The notes below the pieces were generated by a model. The model saw only the letters and a program-made list of their open reading frames with translations, made no database searches and was not told the DNA's origin. This document shows positions 9,278-17,983 of a stretch of DNA of 64,000 nucleotides, piece after piece. The stretch comes from Arthrobacter sp. FB24 (lineage in GTDB: Bacteria > Actinomycetota > Actinomycetes > Actinomycetales > Micrococcaceae). The translations under genes were made by a program, and so were the position numbers. Position 1 is the stretch's first letter. Each line of letters opens with the position of its first letter. The stretch spans positions 2,604,001-2,668,000 of the forward strand of contig NC_008541.1 in the NCBI RefSeq assembly GCF_000196235.1, given 5' to 3'.

Positions 9278-9700
9278 ATGCAGCCTCGAGTCGACTTCAT
9301 TTCATTGGGCGTCCGCAGTGTTGATGCCTCCCGCGCCTTCTACGTCAACGGCCTCGGCTGGCCGGTCCACCGGGAAGTCCCCGGCGAGGTGGTGTTTATC
9401 CAGGCAAATCACGGCCTCATTCTTTCCCTCTGGGACGCGGGCCAGATGCAGGCCGAAGCCTCCGTGGACATCCCTGCCGGGGTCCCCTGCATCACGTTGA
9501 GCCATAACGTGGGCAGCACGGCGGACGTTGACCGGGTCATGGCCGATGCCGAGGCTGCCGGGGCCACCGTGGTGGCCTCGCCGAAAACCCAGCCCTGGGG
9601 CGGGTACACCGGATACTTCGCGGACCCGGACGGCTTCCGCTGGGAAATCGCCTTCAATCCCACCTGGTCCGTGGACGCCGCCGGCAACGTCACGGTCTGA
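9278..9700 (+). CDS. VOC/glyoxalase-superfamily protein
   Basis: A 140-aa single vicinal-oxygen-chelate domain of the glyoxalase/bleomycin-resistance type. The beta-alpha-beta pattern starts with VDFISLGVRSVDASRAFYVNGLGW and ends with the typical GYTGYFADPDGFRWEIAFNP segment carrying the metal-binding Glu. The substrate cannot be inferred. It faces the SRAP gene, with 7 bp between the two stops. Confidence 0.85.
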   Translation: MQPRVDFISLGVRSVDASRAFYVNGLGWPVHREVPGEVVFIQANHGLILSLWDAGQMQAEASVDIPAGVPCITLSHNVGSTADVDRVMADAEAAGATVVASPKTQPWGGYTGYFADPDGFRWEIAFNPTWSVDAAGNVTV

Positions 9701-9707
9701 AAGCCGG

Positions 9708-10454
9708 CTAGAACAGGCTTCCCACCGGCTGGATAAGTTCCGGCGAGTCATTTTTCACATTCCCGACGGCGGTGCCGACAGCATCGATGGTCCAGCCTTC
9801 GGCGACGTCGTGCGCACCGGCCCGGACCAGATCCACCAGCCCCGCGGCATCGTCCGCCTGCGGATCCAGCCATGCCTGCATGGTCTCGCGGTCCATGGGC
9901 AAGGGCACCCTGTCGTGCAGGGCGGTGAGTTCAGCCAGCACTCCCCCGGCGTAGCCGTCCGGCGGTGAATCGGTCGTCATGATGGAGGTGGACAGCATCC
10001 AGCGCTGCGGGTCCCCCTCGGGCTTGGAGGGATCCTTCCACCACTCATACAAACCGGCGAACACCAGCGGCCGGCCGTCCTTCGGGTGCACATAGTAGGG
10101 CTGCTTGCTGCGGCCTTCACCCTTCCACTCGTAGTAGCCGTCCGCCGGAACCGCGCAGCGCCTGGAGCGGGTCGCCTTGCGGAAAGCCGGCTTCTCCAGG
10201 ACGCTCTCGCTTCGCGCATTGATCATTTTCGAACCAATGGAAGGGTCCTTGGCCCAGGACGGCACCAGCCCCCAGCGGGCCACGTGCAGTTGCCGGACCG
10301 GGCTGCCGTCCACCAGCCGCTCCAACAGGATGGGCACGTCAGCGGTCGGGGCAACATTCCACGACGGCGGAACCACCAGCTCCTCTTCCAGTTCAGCGTC
10401 AAATTCTGCCAGCAGGTCCCCGACGGCCCTGGCCATCACGTAGCGTCCACACAT
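9708..10454 (-). CDS. SRAP-domain protein (YedK/HMCES type)
   Basis: A 248-aa SOS-response-associated protein that, in characterised members, forms a thiazolidine crosslink with abasic sites in single-stranded DNA. The protein begins M-C-G-R-Y, which places the catalytic cysteine at position 2 and fixes the start at 10454, although the frame is open for another 86 codons. Other family landmarks are the N near residue 80 (INARSES), the E in PADGYYEWKG and a His in the final third (LTALHDRVPLPM). No SOS box was seen upstream. It lies 2.5 kb from the dnaE2 cassette. Confidence 0.92.
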   Translation of the reverse strand: MCGRYVMARAVGDLLAEFDAELEEELVVPPSWNVAPTADVPILLERLVDGSPVRQLHVARWGLVPSWAKDPSIGSKMINARSESVLEKPAFRKATRSRRCAVPADGYYEWKGEGRSKQPYYVHPKDGRPLVFAGLYEWWKDPSKPEGDPQRWMLSTSIMTTDSPPDGYAGGVLAELTALHDRVPLPMDRETMQAWLDPQADDAAGLVDLVRAGAHDVAEGWTIDAVGTAVGNVKNDSPELIQPVGSLF

Positions 10455-10614
10455 GGCACCAGCATGCCACCGCCCGCATCCGGTGTCACCCGGCGTAACC
10501 ATGGCGTTCCTACGGCACCCCGGCGCCAGGGGAATACCGGCGGCCGGGTTACGGTTGAGGACAAAGACATCTGATTTGATAACGACGAGCAATAACGAGC
10601 TTGAGGAGAACTCC

Positions 10615-10872
10615 GTGGATTTCACTCCCGAATCCGGCACCATCACCATGTTTTCGACCACCTGGTGCGGATACTGCAACCGGCTGAAGAAGCAGTTGGA
10701 CGCCCAGGGCATCGGTTACACCGAGATCAACATCGAAGAAGTCGAAGGCACCGCCGACCTCGTGGAACAGCTCAACGGAGGCAACCGCACCGTCCCCACC
10801 GTGCTATTCCCGGACGGTACCGCCGCCACCAACCCGTCGGCAGCCGAAGTAAAGAGCCGGCTCGCGGCCTAG
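10615..10872 (+). CDS. Mycoredoxin / glutaredoxin-like protein
   Basis: An 85-aa thioredoxin-fold protein with the active site W-C-G-Y-C (residues about 17-21) and the cis-proline segment RTVPTVLF. In actinobacteria this type reduces mixed disulfides with mycothiol. The start is GTG at 10615 with GAGGAG 7 nt upstream; a longer in-frame extension to 10453 overlaps the SRAP gene and is rejected. TTGAGG and GATAAC, 17 bp apart at 10553-10581, may be the promoter. Confidence 0.9.
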   Translation: MDFTPESGTITMFSTTWCGYCNRLKKQLDAQGIGYTEINIEEVEGTADLVEQLNGGNRTVPTVLFPDGTAATNPSAAEVKSRLAA

Positions 10873-10923
10873 GGGTCATCTCCTTCTGCATATCCGCAGG
10901 TTCCGGCAGCCCTGCACCGCCGG

Positions 10924-11673
10924 CTAGCCCCGCAGGCTGGCAAAGTCCGCGTAGTCCAGCTGCGCATAGCCGGCGTAGGTGTTGATGACCGCCGCTTCGA
11001 TGGCCGCGACGTCGAGTCCGGGAACCAGGTCGTCCACCGCGCCGGCAGTTGCCGGGTTCCAGTCCAGCCCCAGGGCCGCGTAGCTGGCTTCCAGGACTTT
11101 GCGGATCGGTGCCGAGTTTTGCACCACGATGACCGAACTGAACAGCCAGCCTCCTGAGACCACCCGCTGGGCCGTGCCGATCAGTTTGACCCGGTGCTGC
11201 GGATCTGCCGGGTCGAGGCCGTGGACGCTGAACTCGCCCGGGCAGTACTCACCCGGGATTTCGCCGACGGCGGCGTGGACCCCTGCGCTCCGAAGCGCGT
11301 CCGCCAGCATCCCGCCGAAGAAGGCGAAGCGCCCCTTCGCGCCGGCAATTGCGTCGGCGTGAGGTTCCACATGGTCGACGATCAGCGTTCCCTGGTGGTA
11401 GGCCGCGGCCCGGCCGCCGGCCTTCCGCACCAGCGGTTCAAAACCCAGCTCCCGGCAGGCACGGGCGGCAGCCTCAAAGCCGGGAAGGTGCGCGTCGCGC
11501 TGGCCGAAGGCGACCGTGGGAGCAGGGCGGTAAAGCCTGAGAGTCGGGCCGATCCGCCCGGTCTTAGCCATGCCCAGCAATTCAATGCCGAATTCGAGGT
11601 CACGCGCCGCACCCAGCGACTCCTCCTGCCGGACAATGGTCAGCGAGGCTGGTACGCCGGCCGCATGCTGCAT
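10924..11673 (-). CDS. Lipoate--protein ligase / lipoyltransferase family protein
   Basis: A 249-aa member of the biotin/lipoyl ligase (LplA/LipB) fold. Landmarks are RLYRPAPTVAFGQRDAHLPGF, the R-K-A-G-G-R-A-A-A-Y segment (usual R-R-x-G-G-G-A-V/T), and KLIGTAQRVVSGGWLFSSVIVV, where the family has the lysine-containing KixGsAQr motif. It would attach lipoate or octanoate to 2-oxoacid dehydrogenase subunits or the glycine cleavage H protein. The start ATG 11673 has AAGGGAG 9 nt before it. It is divergent, by 16 bp, from the DUF2177 gene. Confidence 0.85.
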   Translation of the reverse strand: MQHAAGVPASLTIVRQEESLGAARDLEFGIELLGMAKTGRIGPTLRLYRPAPTVAFGQRDAHLPGFEAAARACRELGFEPLVRKAGGRAAAYHQGTLIVDHVEPHADAIAGAKGRFAFFGGMLADALRSAGVHAAVGEIPGEYCPGEFSVHGLDPADPQHRVKLIGTAQRVVSGGWLFSSVIVVQNSAPIRKVLEASYAALGLDWNPATAGAVDDLVPGLDVAAIEAAVINTYAGYAQLDYADFASLRG

Positions 11674-11689
11674 GTTGCTAAGCTCCCTT

Positions 11690-12079
11690 ATGGTCATTCT
11701 GCAATTCCTGGTCGTCGCCGCTGCGTTCGCCGTCATTGACGCCATCTGGCTCAAGACGATGAACCCCTATTACCGCCGACAGATTGGTGAGCTGCTGGCC
11801 GACAAGCCCAATCTAGGGTACGCGGTGGTCTTCTACGTGATCTACATTGCCGGCATTGTCTTCTTCGCCCTGCGCCCCGCGCTCGACGGCGGCAGTTGGC
11901 TCAGCGCCGTCGGCTACGGTGCCGCCCTGGGCGCCTTCGCCTACGCCACGTACGACCTCACCAACGCCGCGACGCTGAAAACGTGGCCCTTGCAGCTGAT
12001 CGTTGTGGACATTCTCTGGGGCGCGGCGCTGACCGGCCTGGCCACGCTGGCCGGTTGGCTGGTATTCCACCAGAACTAG
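11690..12079 (+). CDS. DUF2177 family membrane protein
   Basis: A 129-aa integral membrane protein with four predicted helices (about residues 1-20, 40-60, 68-90, 100-125). The pattern IDAIWLKTMNPYYRRQIGELL followed by TYDLTNAATLKTWPLQLIVVDILWG is characteristic of DUF2177. Function is unknown. The start ATG 11690 gives a protein that begins directly with the first helix; an upstream extension would overlap the lipoate ligase gene. Confidence 0.83.
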   Translation: MVILQFLVVAAAFAVIDAIWLKTMNPYYRRQIGELLADKPNLGYAVVFYVIYIAGIVFFALRPALDGGSWLSAVGYGAALGAFAYATYDLTNAATLKTWPLQLIVVDILWGAALTGLATLAGWLVFHQN

Positions 12080-12121
12080 GGGCAGCAGGACCAGCCCCGC
12101 AACAACGGACCTCCGCAGCAG

Positions 12122-12925
12122 CTACGTCCTGCGGAGGGTCAGGATCTGTTCCGCCCGGCCGAAAGGCCCGGCGAGGTCGTGGAGCACAGTTGACGTCAGC
12201 CCGATACCGTCGGTGCCGAAGGAGACGGCGTTGTCCAGGCCCAGCCAATCGCCGGAGGGTTTCCGGTACATGTGGATCTGCAGGTCCAGGTTGGGGAAGG
12301 CATAGCTGTCCTTGCCCGGGGGTACGCGGGCGGCTATTCCGTTCGCCGTATCAACCAGCCCCATCAGCCGTGCGACGTCGCCGCTGTCCTCCCTGTCGGT
12401 GAGCGGATGCGCGGTGCGCAACCAGACGGTGCCGGAGCCCGGACGGTGTCCGTCCGCAACGCGCATCTCAAGGGAGCGGATGTAACCTCCCGGCCAGACG
12501 CTCGCGCCGTCGTATGGCGAGCACTCCTCCGGCCCGGGAATGCGGGTGTCTTCCACCGCGGCCACCGCCGATGTGTCGGAGGTGATCATCCGCCAAGCAG
12601 TGGCCCGGATGGCCACCCGCCCCCCGGCCACTAGTTCGGCCTGGAGCAGTTCGATGGTGCGTCCGGGGCGAAGCGTGGTGGTCAGGACTTCGAAGTCGCC
12701 GCCCGGAATCAGTCCCAGGATCTCGTAGCTCAGCCGGGCCATCCTGACGTCGTCCCGCGGCGAGTGCCGCTCCAGGCAGTCCGCCATGATCCCGGACGCG
12801 GGCGCCATGTGCTGTTCATGCTCGTTCCAGGCGCCCTGGGCATGAATCGTGGAACGGAATCGTCCGCCGCCCAATGACTGGTAGTAGAACCCGCCCTCGG
12901 CAAGTTCCGGAAGTGCAGCAGTCAA
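12122..12925 (-). CDS. Thioesterase-family (double hotdog) protein
   Basis: A 267-aa protein with two hotdog-like halves, as in TesB-type acyl-CoA thioesterases: the first half holds GGRFRSTIHAQGAWNEHEQHMAPASG, the second PNLDLQIHMYRKPSGDWLGLDN with the conserved aspartate, then TDGIGLTSTVLHDLAGPFGRAEQIL. A TTG start at 12925 is preferred because GAAAGGG precedes it by 8 nt. It is likely cytosolic, acting on acyl-CoA; the substrate is unknown. Confidence 0.78.
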   Translation of the reverse strand: MTAALPELAEGGFYYQSLGGGRFRSTIHAQGAWNEHEQHMAPASGIMADCLERHSPRDDVRMARLSYEILGLIPGGDFEVLTTTLRPGRTIELLQAELVAGGRVAIRATAWRMITSDTSAVAAVEDTRIPGPEECSPYDGASVWPGGYIRSLEMRVADGHRPGSGTVWLRTAHPLTDREDSGDVARLMGLVDTANGIAARVPPGKDSYAFPNLDLQIHMYRKPSGDWLGLDNAVSFGTDGIGLTSTVLHDLAGPFGRAEQILTLRRT

Positions 12926-13244
12926 CGTCGACCCTTTCGCATGGCTGGTGATGATCCCAGAACACACTATCGCCTGCCGGCCCGCAGCATCCCCTCGTCC
13001 TCACAGCTTCCTCATATCAGGGCCTCACGGCCGGCATAGTCCGGAGCCTGGAAATCAGGGCATGACTCCTCTCAAGAACAAACAGCGCAAGGGCAGGCGG
13101 GGGACGACGGCACGGCCGCGTCCCCCGCCGTGATGCTGCACTGTTTCTGTGGAGTCTTTCTGCGCTGCCTTCCTGTGCTCGGCACCCCGCACGGACTAGA
13201 CTCAGGAGTCGGTTCTCCTAACTACGCTCGGAAGAGGTAATCCC
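12926..13244. other. Intergenic region between divergent genes, with a strong hairpin
   Basis: About 320 bp without a convincing gene. A 23-codon frame (13062-13133) encoding a very basic peptide has a poor ribosome site. A perfect 11-bp stem with a 12-nt loop lies at 13096-13129. TAGACT at 13196 may be the -10 element for the following gene. Confidence 0.5.
13096..13129. repeat. GC-rich inverted repeat (11-bp stem)
   Basis: GGCGGGGGACG (13096-13106) pairs perfectly with CGTCCCCCGCC (13119-13129) around a 12-nt loop. No T-tract follows on either strand, so it is not a classic terminator; it sits between two divergent genes. Confidence 0.6.
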
Positions 13245-13952
13245 CTGATACGAGTCATCAGCTACAACCTTCGCAAGCACGCGGCACGCGGCGAACTGCT
13301 GGATCTGGCCCGCGACTTCGGGATAGATGCCTTGTGCCTGCAGGAATGCGACACCACCGATTTGCCGGACACGCTGGGCCCGCTCCATCTGGCCGATTCA
13401 ACGAAGGGCAACAGGCTGGGGCTCGCCATCTACTACCGGATGGACCGATTCACGGCCTTTGATACCAACACGTTCGCGTTGAAGAAGTCGTTGCACGACC
13501 GGGTGCTGGCCCCGGCCCATGAGCGTTTGATCGGCACACGGGTGGTGGACAATGAAACAGACCATGAGCTGGTGATCGCCTCATTCCATGCCGCTCCCCT
13601 GACGGCCTCCAATTCGTTGCGCCGCAAACAGATCAAGGCGGCACACGCGGAGCTCCTGGGCATGGGCAGCGGGCTGATGACGCTTATGGTGGGCGACTTC
13701 AACTACCCGTTCTTCACCAAGAACCTCACCGAACACATGAAGAATTCCGGCTACGAACTCTCGCTCAGCGACCGGCGAACCTATACGAGGTACAAGGTCT
13801 TCAAAGGCCATTTCGACTTCGCCACCTCCCTCGGCCTGGACATCGAGAGTGTGGAAACCCTGCCGCGCGGCGCCTCGGACCACCTTCCCATCCTGGTGTC
13901 AGCGGAGTACGGCCAGGATTACGGACCCATCCAGGGAACGCCCCAGCCCTGA
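13245..13952 (+). CDS. Endonuclease/exonuclease/phosphatase family protein
   Basis: A 235-aa EEP-fold metal-dependent phosphoesterase. The N-terminal IRVISYNLRKHAARGELLD, LCLQECD (catalytic Glu), VGDFNYP (Asp-Asn pair) and the terminal SDHLPI (Asp-His) are all present. The conserved N-terminal strand lies upstream of the first ATG (13332), so translation must begin earlier. The only plausible codon is CTG at 13245, with GAAGAGG 7 nt upstream; no ATG, GTG or TTG lies in frame between the upstream TAG (13197) and there. The substrate (nucleic acid or phospholipid) cannot be told. Confidence 0.85.
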   Translation: MIRVISYNLRKHAARGELLDLARDFGIDALCLQECDTTDLPDTLGPLHLADSTKGNRLGLAIYYRMDRFTAFDTNTFALKKSLHDRVLAPAHERLIGTRVVDNETDHELVIASFHAAPLTASNSLRRKQIKAAHAELLGMGSGLMTLMVGDFNYPFFTKNLTEHMKNSGYELSLSDRRTYTRYKVFKGHFDFATSLGLDIESVETLPRGASDHLPILVSAEYGQDYGPIQGTPQP

Positions 13953-13979
13953 CGCCGACCACCAGCCCGGGAGGCCCCA

Positions 13980-15671
13980 GTGCGTCGCGATTGGATCCTG
14001 AAAGCCGTTCCGGGCATCCAGCTGGCACGGACATACCAGCGGTCCTGGCTTCAACCAGATCTGGCCGCCGGAGCAGCCCTTAGCGCAGCCCTGATACCGG
14101 CCGGAATGGCCTACGCTGAAGCCGCCGGCCTTCCCGCGATCACCGGACTGTACGCGTCTGTGGTTCCCATGCTGTTCTACGCCGTTTTCGGGCCTGCCCG
14201 GGTAATCATTGTGGGGCCCGATTCTTCGCTGGCGCCCATGATCGCCGCCGCTGTGCTCCCGCTGGCAGGACGGGATCCTGACCATGCCGTGGCGCTCGCA
14301 GGCGTCCTGGCCATCCTGATCGGAATCTTCCTTGTCGCCGGCCGGATCTTCAGGCTGGGCTTCGTCACCGGACTGTTGTCCAAGCCGATCCGGGTGGGCT
14401 ACCTCAATGGCATCGCGCTCGCCATCATGGTCAGCCAATTGCCCAGGCTGCTTGGGATCACGGTATCGGGAGACTCACTACCGGCCCGGGCCACGGAGAC
14501 GGCCGAAGCCGTTGTGGGGGGAGCCACCAACCCTGTGGCGCTGCTGTTCGGAGCTGCCACGGTGGCAATCATCGTGGCCGGCCGCTTCCTCCCCGGTAAG
14601 GTGCCCGGCGTGCTCCTGGCTGTGGGGGCCTCCATCGCAGCGGCCGCCGCCCTGGACCTCAGGGATGCCATGCCCATGGTCGGAGCGCTTCCATCGGGCT
14701 TGCCGAAACCGGCCCTCGAGGGCGTCACTATGGAGGACGTCGCCGGCCTCATTGGACCTGCTGCCGGTATCGCGCTCATCGCCTTTGCCGATACGTCGGC
14801 GTTGTCCAAAAGCCTCGCAGGACGCCGCGGCATCCACACCAGCGGCAACCAGGAAATGGGGGCGCTGGGGATCGCCAACGTGGCAAGCGGCATGCTGGGC
14901 GGCTTTCCGGTCTGCGGCAGCTCATCCCGGACGCCGATAGCGCTCGACGCCGGGGCCCGCACCCCCTTCAGCGGCATCGTGGCGGCAGCCCTGGTGGTGG
15001 TATTCATGGTGGCAGCCCCCGGAGTGACAGCCTATCTCCCCACCACCACGCTGGCCGCGGTCGTCATGGTTGCAGCGGCCTCGCTGGTGGATATCAAAAC
15101 CCTGCTCCGGCTGGTCCGGATGAGCAGGATGGAAACGGTCCTGCTCGTCGCCACATTCCTTGGGGTCGCGTTCGTGGGGGTGCTGCAGGGCATCGTCATC
15201 GCCATTTCCCTCTCGCTGATCGCGTTCATCCGGCGGGCGTGGGATCCGTACCGCACCGAACTGGCGAGCCTGGAAGACATCCCGGGATATCACGACCTGA
15301 GCCGGCACCCGGAGGGCAAGCGCGTCCCCGGCCTCGTGATCGCCCGTTTCGATGCGCCGCTCTTCTTTGCCAACGGAGCGGTTTTTGCGGAGCACATCCG
15401 CAATCTTGTGGCGAACGCGCCCGCGCCGGTGAAGTGGGTCATTGTGGCTGCCGAGGCCATCACGGACCTGGACACCACCGCCTTGGACGACCTCGTGGAG
15501 CTCGACGACGAACTTGCCGGCCAGGGCATCAGCCTGGTTTTTGCCGAGTTGAAGGGACCGGTCAAGGACCGCCTGCTCAGGTTTGGCGTCAGCAGCAGGT
15601 TTGGTCCGGACCACTTCTTCCCCACGGTCAACAACGCGGTGCGCACCTACAAGCGGACCTTCGGGATCTAG
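13980..15671 (+). CDS. SulP-family anion transporter with STAS domain
   Basis: A 563-aa permease of the SLC26/SulP type. The membrane domain (about 25-420) starts with LQPDLAAGAALSAALIPAGMAYAEAAGLPAITGLYAS, the family signature; the cytosolic STAS domain occupies about 440-560 (VPGLVIARFDAPLFFANG, TDLDTTALDDLVELDDEL). The likely substrate is sulfate, bicarbonate or dicarboxylate; the sequence does not decide. The start is GTG at 13980 with GGGAGG 6 nt upstream, 27 bp after the EEP gene, suggesting co-transcription. Confidence 0.92.
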   Translation: MRRDWILKAVPGIQLARTYQRSWLQPDLAAGAALSAALIPAGMAYAEAAGLPAITGLYASVVPMLFYAVFGPARVIIVGPDSSLAPMIAAAVLPLAGRDPDHAVALAGVLAILIGIFLVAGRIFRLGFVTGLLSKPIRVGYLNGIALAIMVSQLPRLLGITVSGDSLPARATETAEAVVGGATNPVALLFGAATVAIIVAGRFLPGKVPGVLLAVGASIAAAAALDLRDAMPMVGALPSGLPKPALEGVTMEDVAGLIGPAAGIALIAFADTSALSKSLAGRRGIHTSGNQEMGALGIANVASGMLGGFPVCGSSSRTPIALDAGARTPFSGIVAAALVVVFMVAAPGVTAYLPTTTLAAVVMVAAASLVDIKTLLRLVRMSRMETVLLVATFLGVAFVGVLQGIVIAISLSLIAFIRRAWDPYRTELASLEDIPGYHDLSRHPEGKRVPGLVIARFDAPLFFANGAVFAEHIRNLVANAPAPVKWVIVAAEAITDLDTTALDDLVELDDELAGQGISLVFAELKGPVKDRLLRFGVSSRFGPDHFFPTVNNAVRTYKRTFGI

Positions 15672-15689
15672 CCGCTGTTGTTAGCCGGC

Positions 15690-17411
15690 TCAGTCCGAAC
15701 CCAAGGGAATCACGTCGAGGCGCGATCCCGGGCCTATGACTATGAGGACACGGTCCGCCGCGACACCGTCCAGTGCCTCGGCGAGCCGTTCGGGCAAGTC
15801 GCCCGCGGCACCCTCCGCAGCGGTCGCGGTGACGGATGTCCCGGCACCGGGAGTCGCAGCGCCGGCGTTCGCAGCGCCGGAGGTGCCGGCGTCGGCCTTC
15901 CGCCAGACGGTGACACTCGCCCCGGTAACCTCAGCCGCCACCCGAACTAGCGGCTCCGGGTCCCCGGCCGCCACCAGGATCACTTTCCGCACCGTGCGTT
16001 TGCGGGGCGCAGCGGCTGCGGTGAGGGAACGGTCGTGCCGCCATACCGCGAAGTGGTATCCGGCGGCGAGTCCCGTGGCCACGAGCAGGCCCAGCGGCGC
16101 CCTGATCCGGTCCACCAGGCTTCCGCCGCTGATGTCGTCGAGCAGGAATTCGAAGACCCGGTACCCGATCACCAGGAGCGTGATGACGGCGACGATCGCG
16201 CTCAGGCCGAAGACTGCGATGAGGTACACCCGCCGGCCCCGGCGGCCAAGTTCAGTCGGTTCCGGCGGCACTCCCGGCTTCCAGGTCAGCCACCACAGCG
16301 GACCGCCGACTGCCAGGGCACTGATGCCGCCCAGCAGGAGGGTACGAATGCCGTCGCCGGCCAGTGGCGTCGCTGCGATGCTAAGGGCCGAGTTGACCAC
16401 GATGCCGATGCCGGTGGCCGCAGCAACCAGACCGACGCCGGAGGTCACTAGCTTTGCTGCCTGCAGGGTGGTGTCTGACCGCCCCATGGAAACGGTCCGG
16501 TGGTACGCCCAGACGAGGGAACCCACTGCGCCCGCAGCTATCGCCGCCCCAAGCGGCTCCAGGATTTCGCCGACCGGGTCCGAACGGTCAAAGGCCAGCC
16601 GGAGCAGGACAAACAGGACTGTGCCCGTGCCGCCCACAGTCAGGAGGACGGCCCCGAGGATTCCGACCACCACCAGTGCCACATCGGCGAAATCCGTTTT
16701 CAGCCGGCGTCCGCCGTCGTGAATCCAATGCCACCACCAGATAGCGGCGCCGCCGGCGCCCCAGGCGAGCGACTGCAGCACGAACCTCCACCACGGATCC
16801 CCGATGGACGCCGATGACGTGAAGCCCTGGATCGCAGTGTCCAGGAGATTTGCGAGCGCTGTCACAGTTCCGCCCACACCGATGATGAGCCCGAAAACCG
16901 CCCCCACCACCGTGGGAACATCCGCGAGCAGCGAGGGGCTCTTTCGCGGATGCCGCCACATCCAGCGATGCCAGGCCAGAACTCCTGCCCAGACCAGTCC
17001 GTTGGACAGTGACAGCTGCCACCCCAGCCGTTCGCCTCCGATGACGGACGCCGCGGCGCTGAGCAGCCCGGTGGCAGACGTGATGAGCGAAACCGCATAC
17101 ATGCCGGTCAGGTAAAGTCCCCAGCCCGCGGACGACCGCTCAATGGCGTCGTCGAGCCGCCGCCACACGAACCACCAGAGGGCGGCTGCCATGGGCCCGC
17201 CGATCAGTGTGAACGCCAGCGACCGGGCCAGGCCTGCCACATCACCTGCGACAAGCACCGTGCCGGCGCCGAGGAGCCGGCCCAACAGGCCGCTCAGTCC
17301 GATGGCCGTCACCACCACCAAGGCGAAAAGCAGCGTGTATACGATGAGGCGGCGGACCGTCGGCTGGGCGGACCCCGCTGCCGGGGCAGGCACCGGCCGG
17401 ACGGCGGTCAT
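15690..17411 (-). CDS. Large multi-pass membrane protein (DUF5671-like)
   Basis: A 573-aa protein with about 12 hydrophobic segments in repeated pairs, and recurrent W-rich motifs (GPMAAALWWFVWRRLDD, GAAIWWWHWIHD, GGPLWWLTWKPG) spaced roughly 110-140 residues, which suggests internal duplication of a DUF5671-type unit. The C-terminal 120 residues are soluble, Ala/Gly/Thr-rich and end in a Rossmann-like VLIVIGPGSRLDVI. Function is unknown. It overlaps the preceding gene at ATGA (17408-17411), so the two probably act together. Confidence 0.8.
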   Translation of the reverse strand: MTAVRPVPAPAAGSAQPTVRRLIVYTLLFALVVVTAIGLSGLLGRLLGAGTVLVAGDVAGLARSLAFTLIGGPMAAALWWFVWRRLDDAIERSSAGWGLYLTGMYAVSLITSATGLLSAAASVIGGERLGWQLSLSNGLVWAGVLAWHRWMWRHPRKSPSLLADVPTVVGAVFGLIIGVGGTVTALANLLDTAIQGFTSSASIGDPWWRFVLQSLAWGAGGAAIWWWHWIHDGGRRLKTDFADVALVVVGILGAVLLTVGGTGTVLFVLLRLAFDRSDPVGEILEPLGAAIAAGAVGSLVWAYHRTVSMGRSDTTLQAAKLVTSGVGLVAAATGIGIVVNSALSIAATPLAGDGIRTLLLGGISALAVGGPLWWLTWKPGVPPEPTELGRRGRRVYLIAVFGLSAIVAVITLLVIGYRVFEFLLDDISGGSLVDRIRAPLGLLVATGLAAGYHFAVWRHDRSLTAAAAPRKRTVRKVILVAAGDPEPLVRVAAEVTGASVTVWRKADAGTSGAANAGAATPGAGTSVTATAAEGAAGDLPERLAEALDGVAADRVLIVIGPGSRLDVIPLGSD

Positions 17412-17872
17412 TGCTTCACCGTCCGGTTCGTGCAGACCCTGAGCTGCCACGGCGCGGAATCAATCAGCCATTTTCCGTCCGTCTTGACGAGGTCAAACAC
17501 GTCCTCCATCTCGTAGTCCGAGTTCCCGAAGGGTCCGCCCCCGTTCGACACCACGATCAGGACCCGGACGTCAGCAGACGAGGCCCGCTCCGTGGTGGAC
17601 ACCAAAGTGACCCGCAGGTTGTCCGTGGAGGCACGCTCAAAGTCGACGCACTGAGTGCGGGCCGTTTCCGTGAGGTAGGCGCTAGCCGCCGACTCATCGC
17701 CGTCGATGACGGCTGCGGAGTAGCGCTGCACCACGCCCTGGGGCGTGGACTCGTCTAGCAAGGCCGGTTCGCCCCGCGAGAAGACCACAGCCAGGGCAGC
17801 CACCGCAAGGACGGCGATAACTGCCAGGATAATCACGAGGATCCTGTTCGGTTTTCCCGCCGCTGCTTCCAT
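17408..17872 (-). CDS. Single-pass membrane protein of unknown function
   Basis: A 154-aa protein with an N-terminal hydrophobic helix (about 10-32) and an extracytoplasmic domain that begins DESTPQGVVQRYSAAVIDGDESAA, a layout common in NTF2-like or DUF4878-type lipoprotein-like proteins where a helix is followed by a small alpha+beta domain ending in DGKWLIDSAPWQL. The ATG at 17872 was chosen since the signal anchor follows it closely. It is translationally coupled to the large membrane protein downstream and divergent from the DUF5129 gene. Confidence 0.75.
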   Translation of the reverse strand: MEAAAGKPNRILVIILAVIAVLAVAALAVVFSRGEPALLDESTPQGVVQRYSAAVIDGDESAASAYLTETARTQCVDFERASTDNLRVTLVSTTERASSADVRVLIVVSNGGGPFGNSDYEMEDVFDLVKTDGKWLIDSAPWQLRVCTNRTVKQ

Positions 17873-17983
17873 GTGGTCAGTATGTCGCACTGCCCACACC
17901 CTAGCTACGGTACTTTCGGCCCTATCAGCAGTGATTGGCATGAACGAGGCTGAAGACAATCGTTGCCTCATGGGAAAGGAATC

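Noticed and set aside
13096-13129. Rho-independent terminator
   Set aside because: No T-tract on either strand and it lies between divergent genes; reported only as an inverted repeat.
13062-13133. 23-codon basic peptide frame ending in the 13.1-kb hairpin
   Set aside because: AGGG is only 2 nt from the ATG and the frame overlaps a strong stem; not enough to call a gene.
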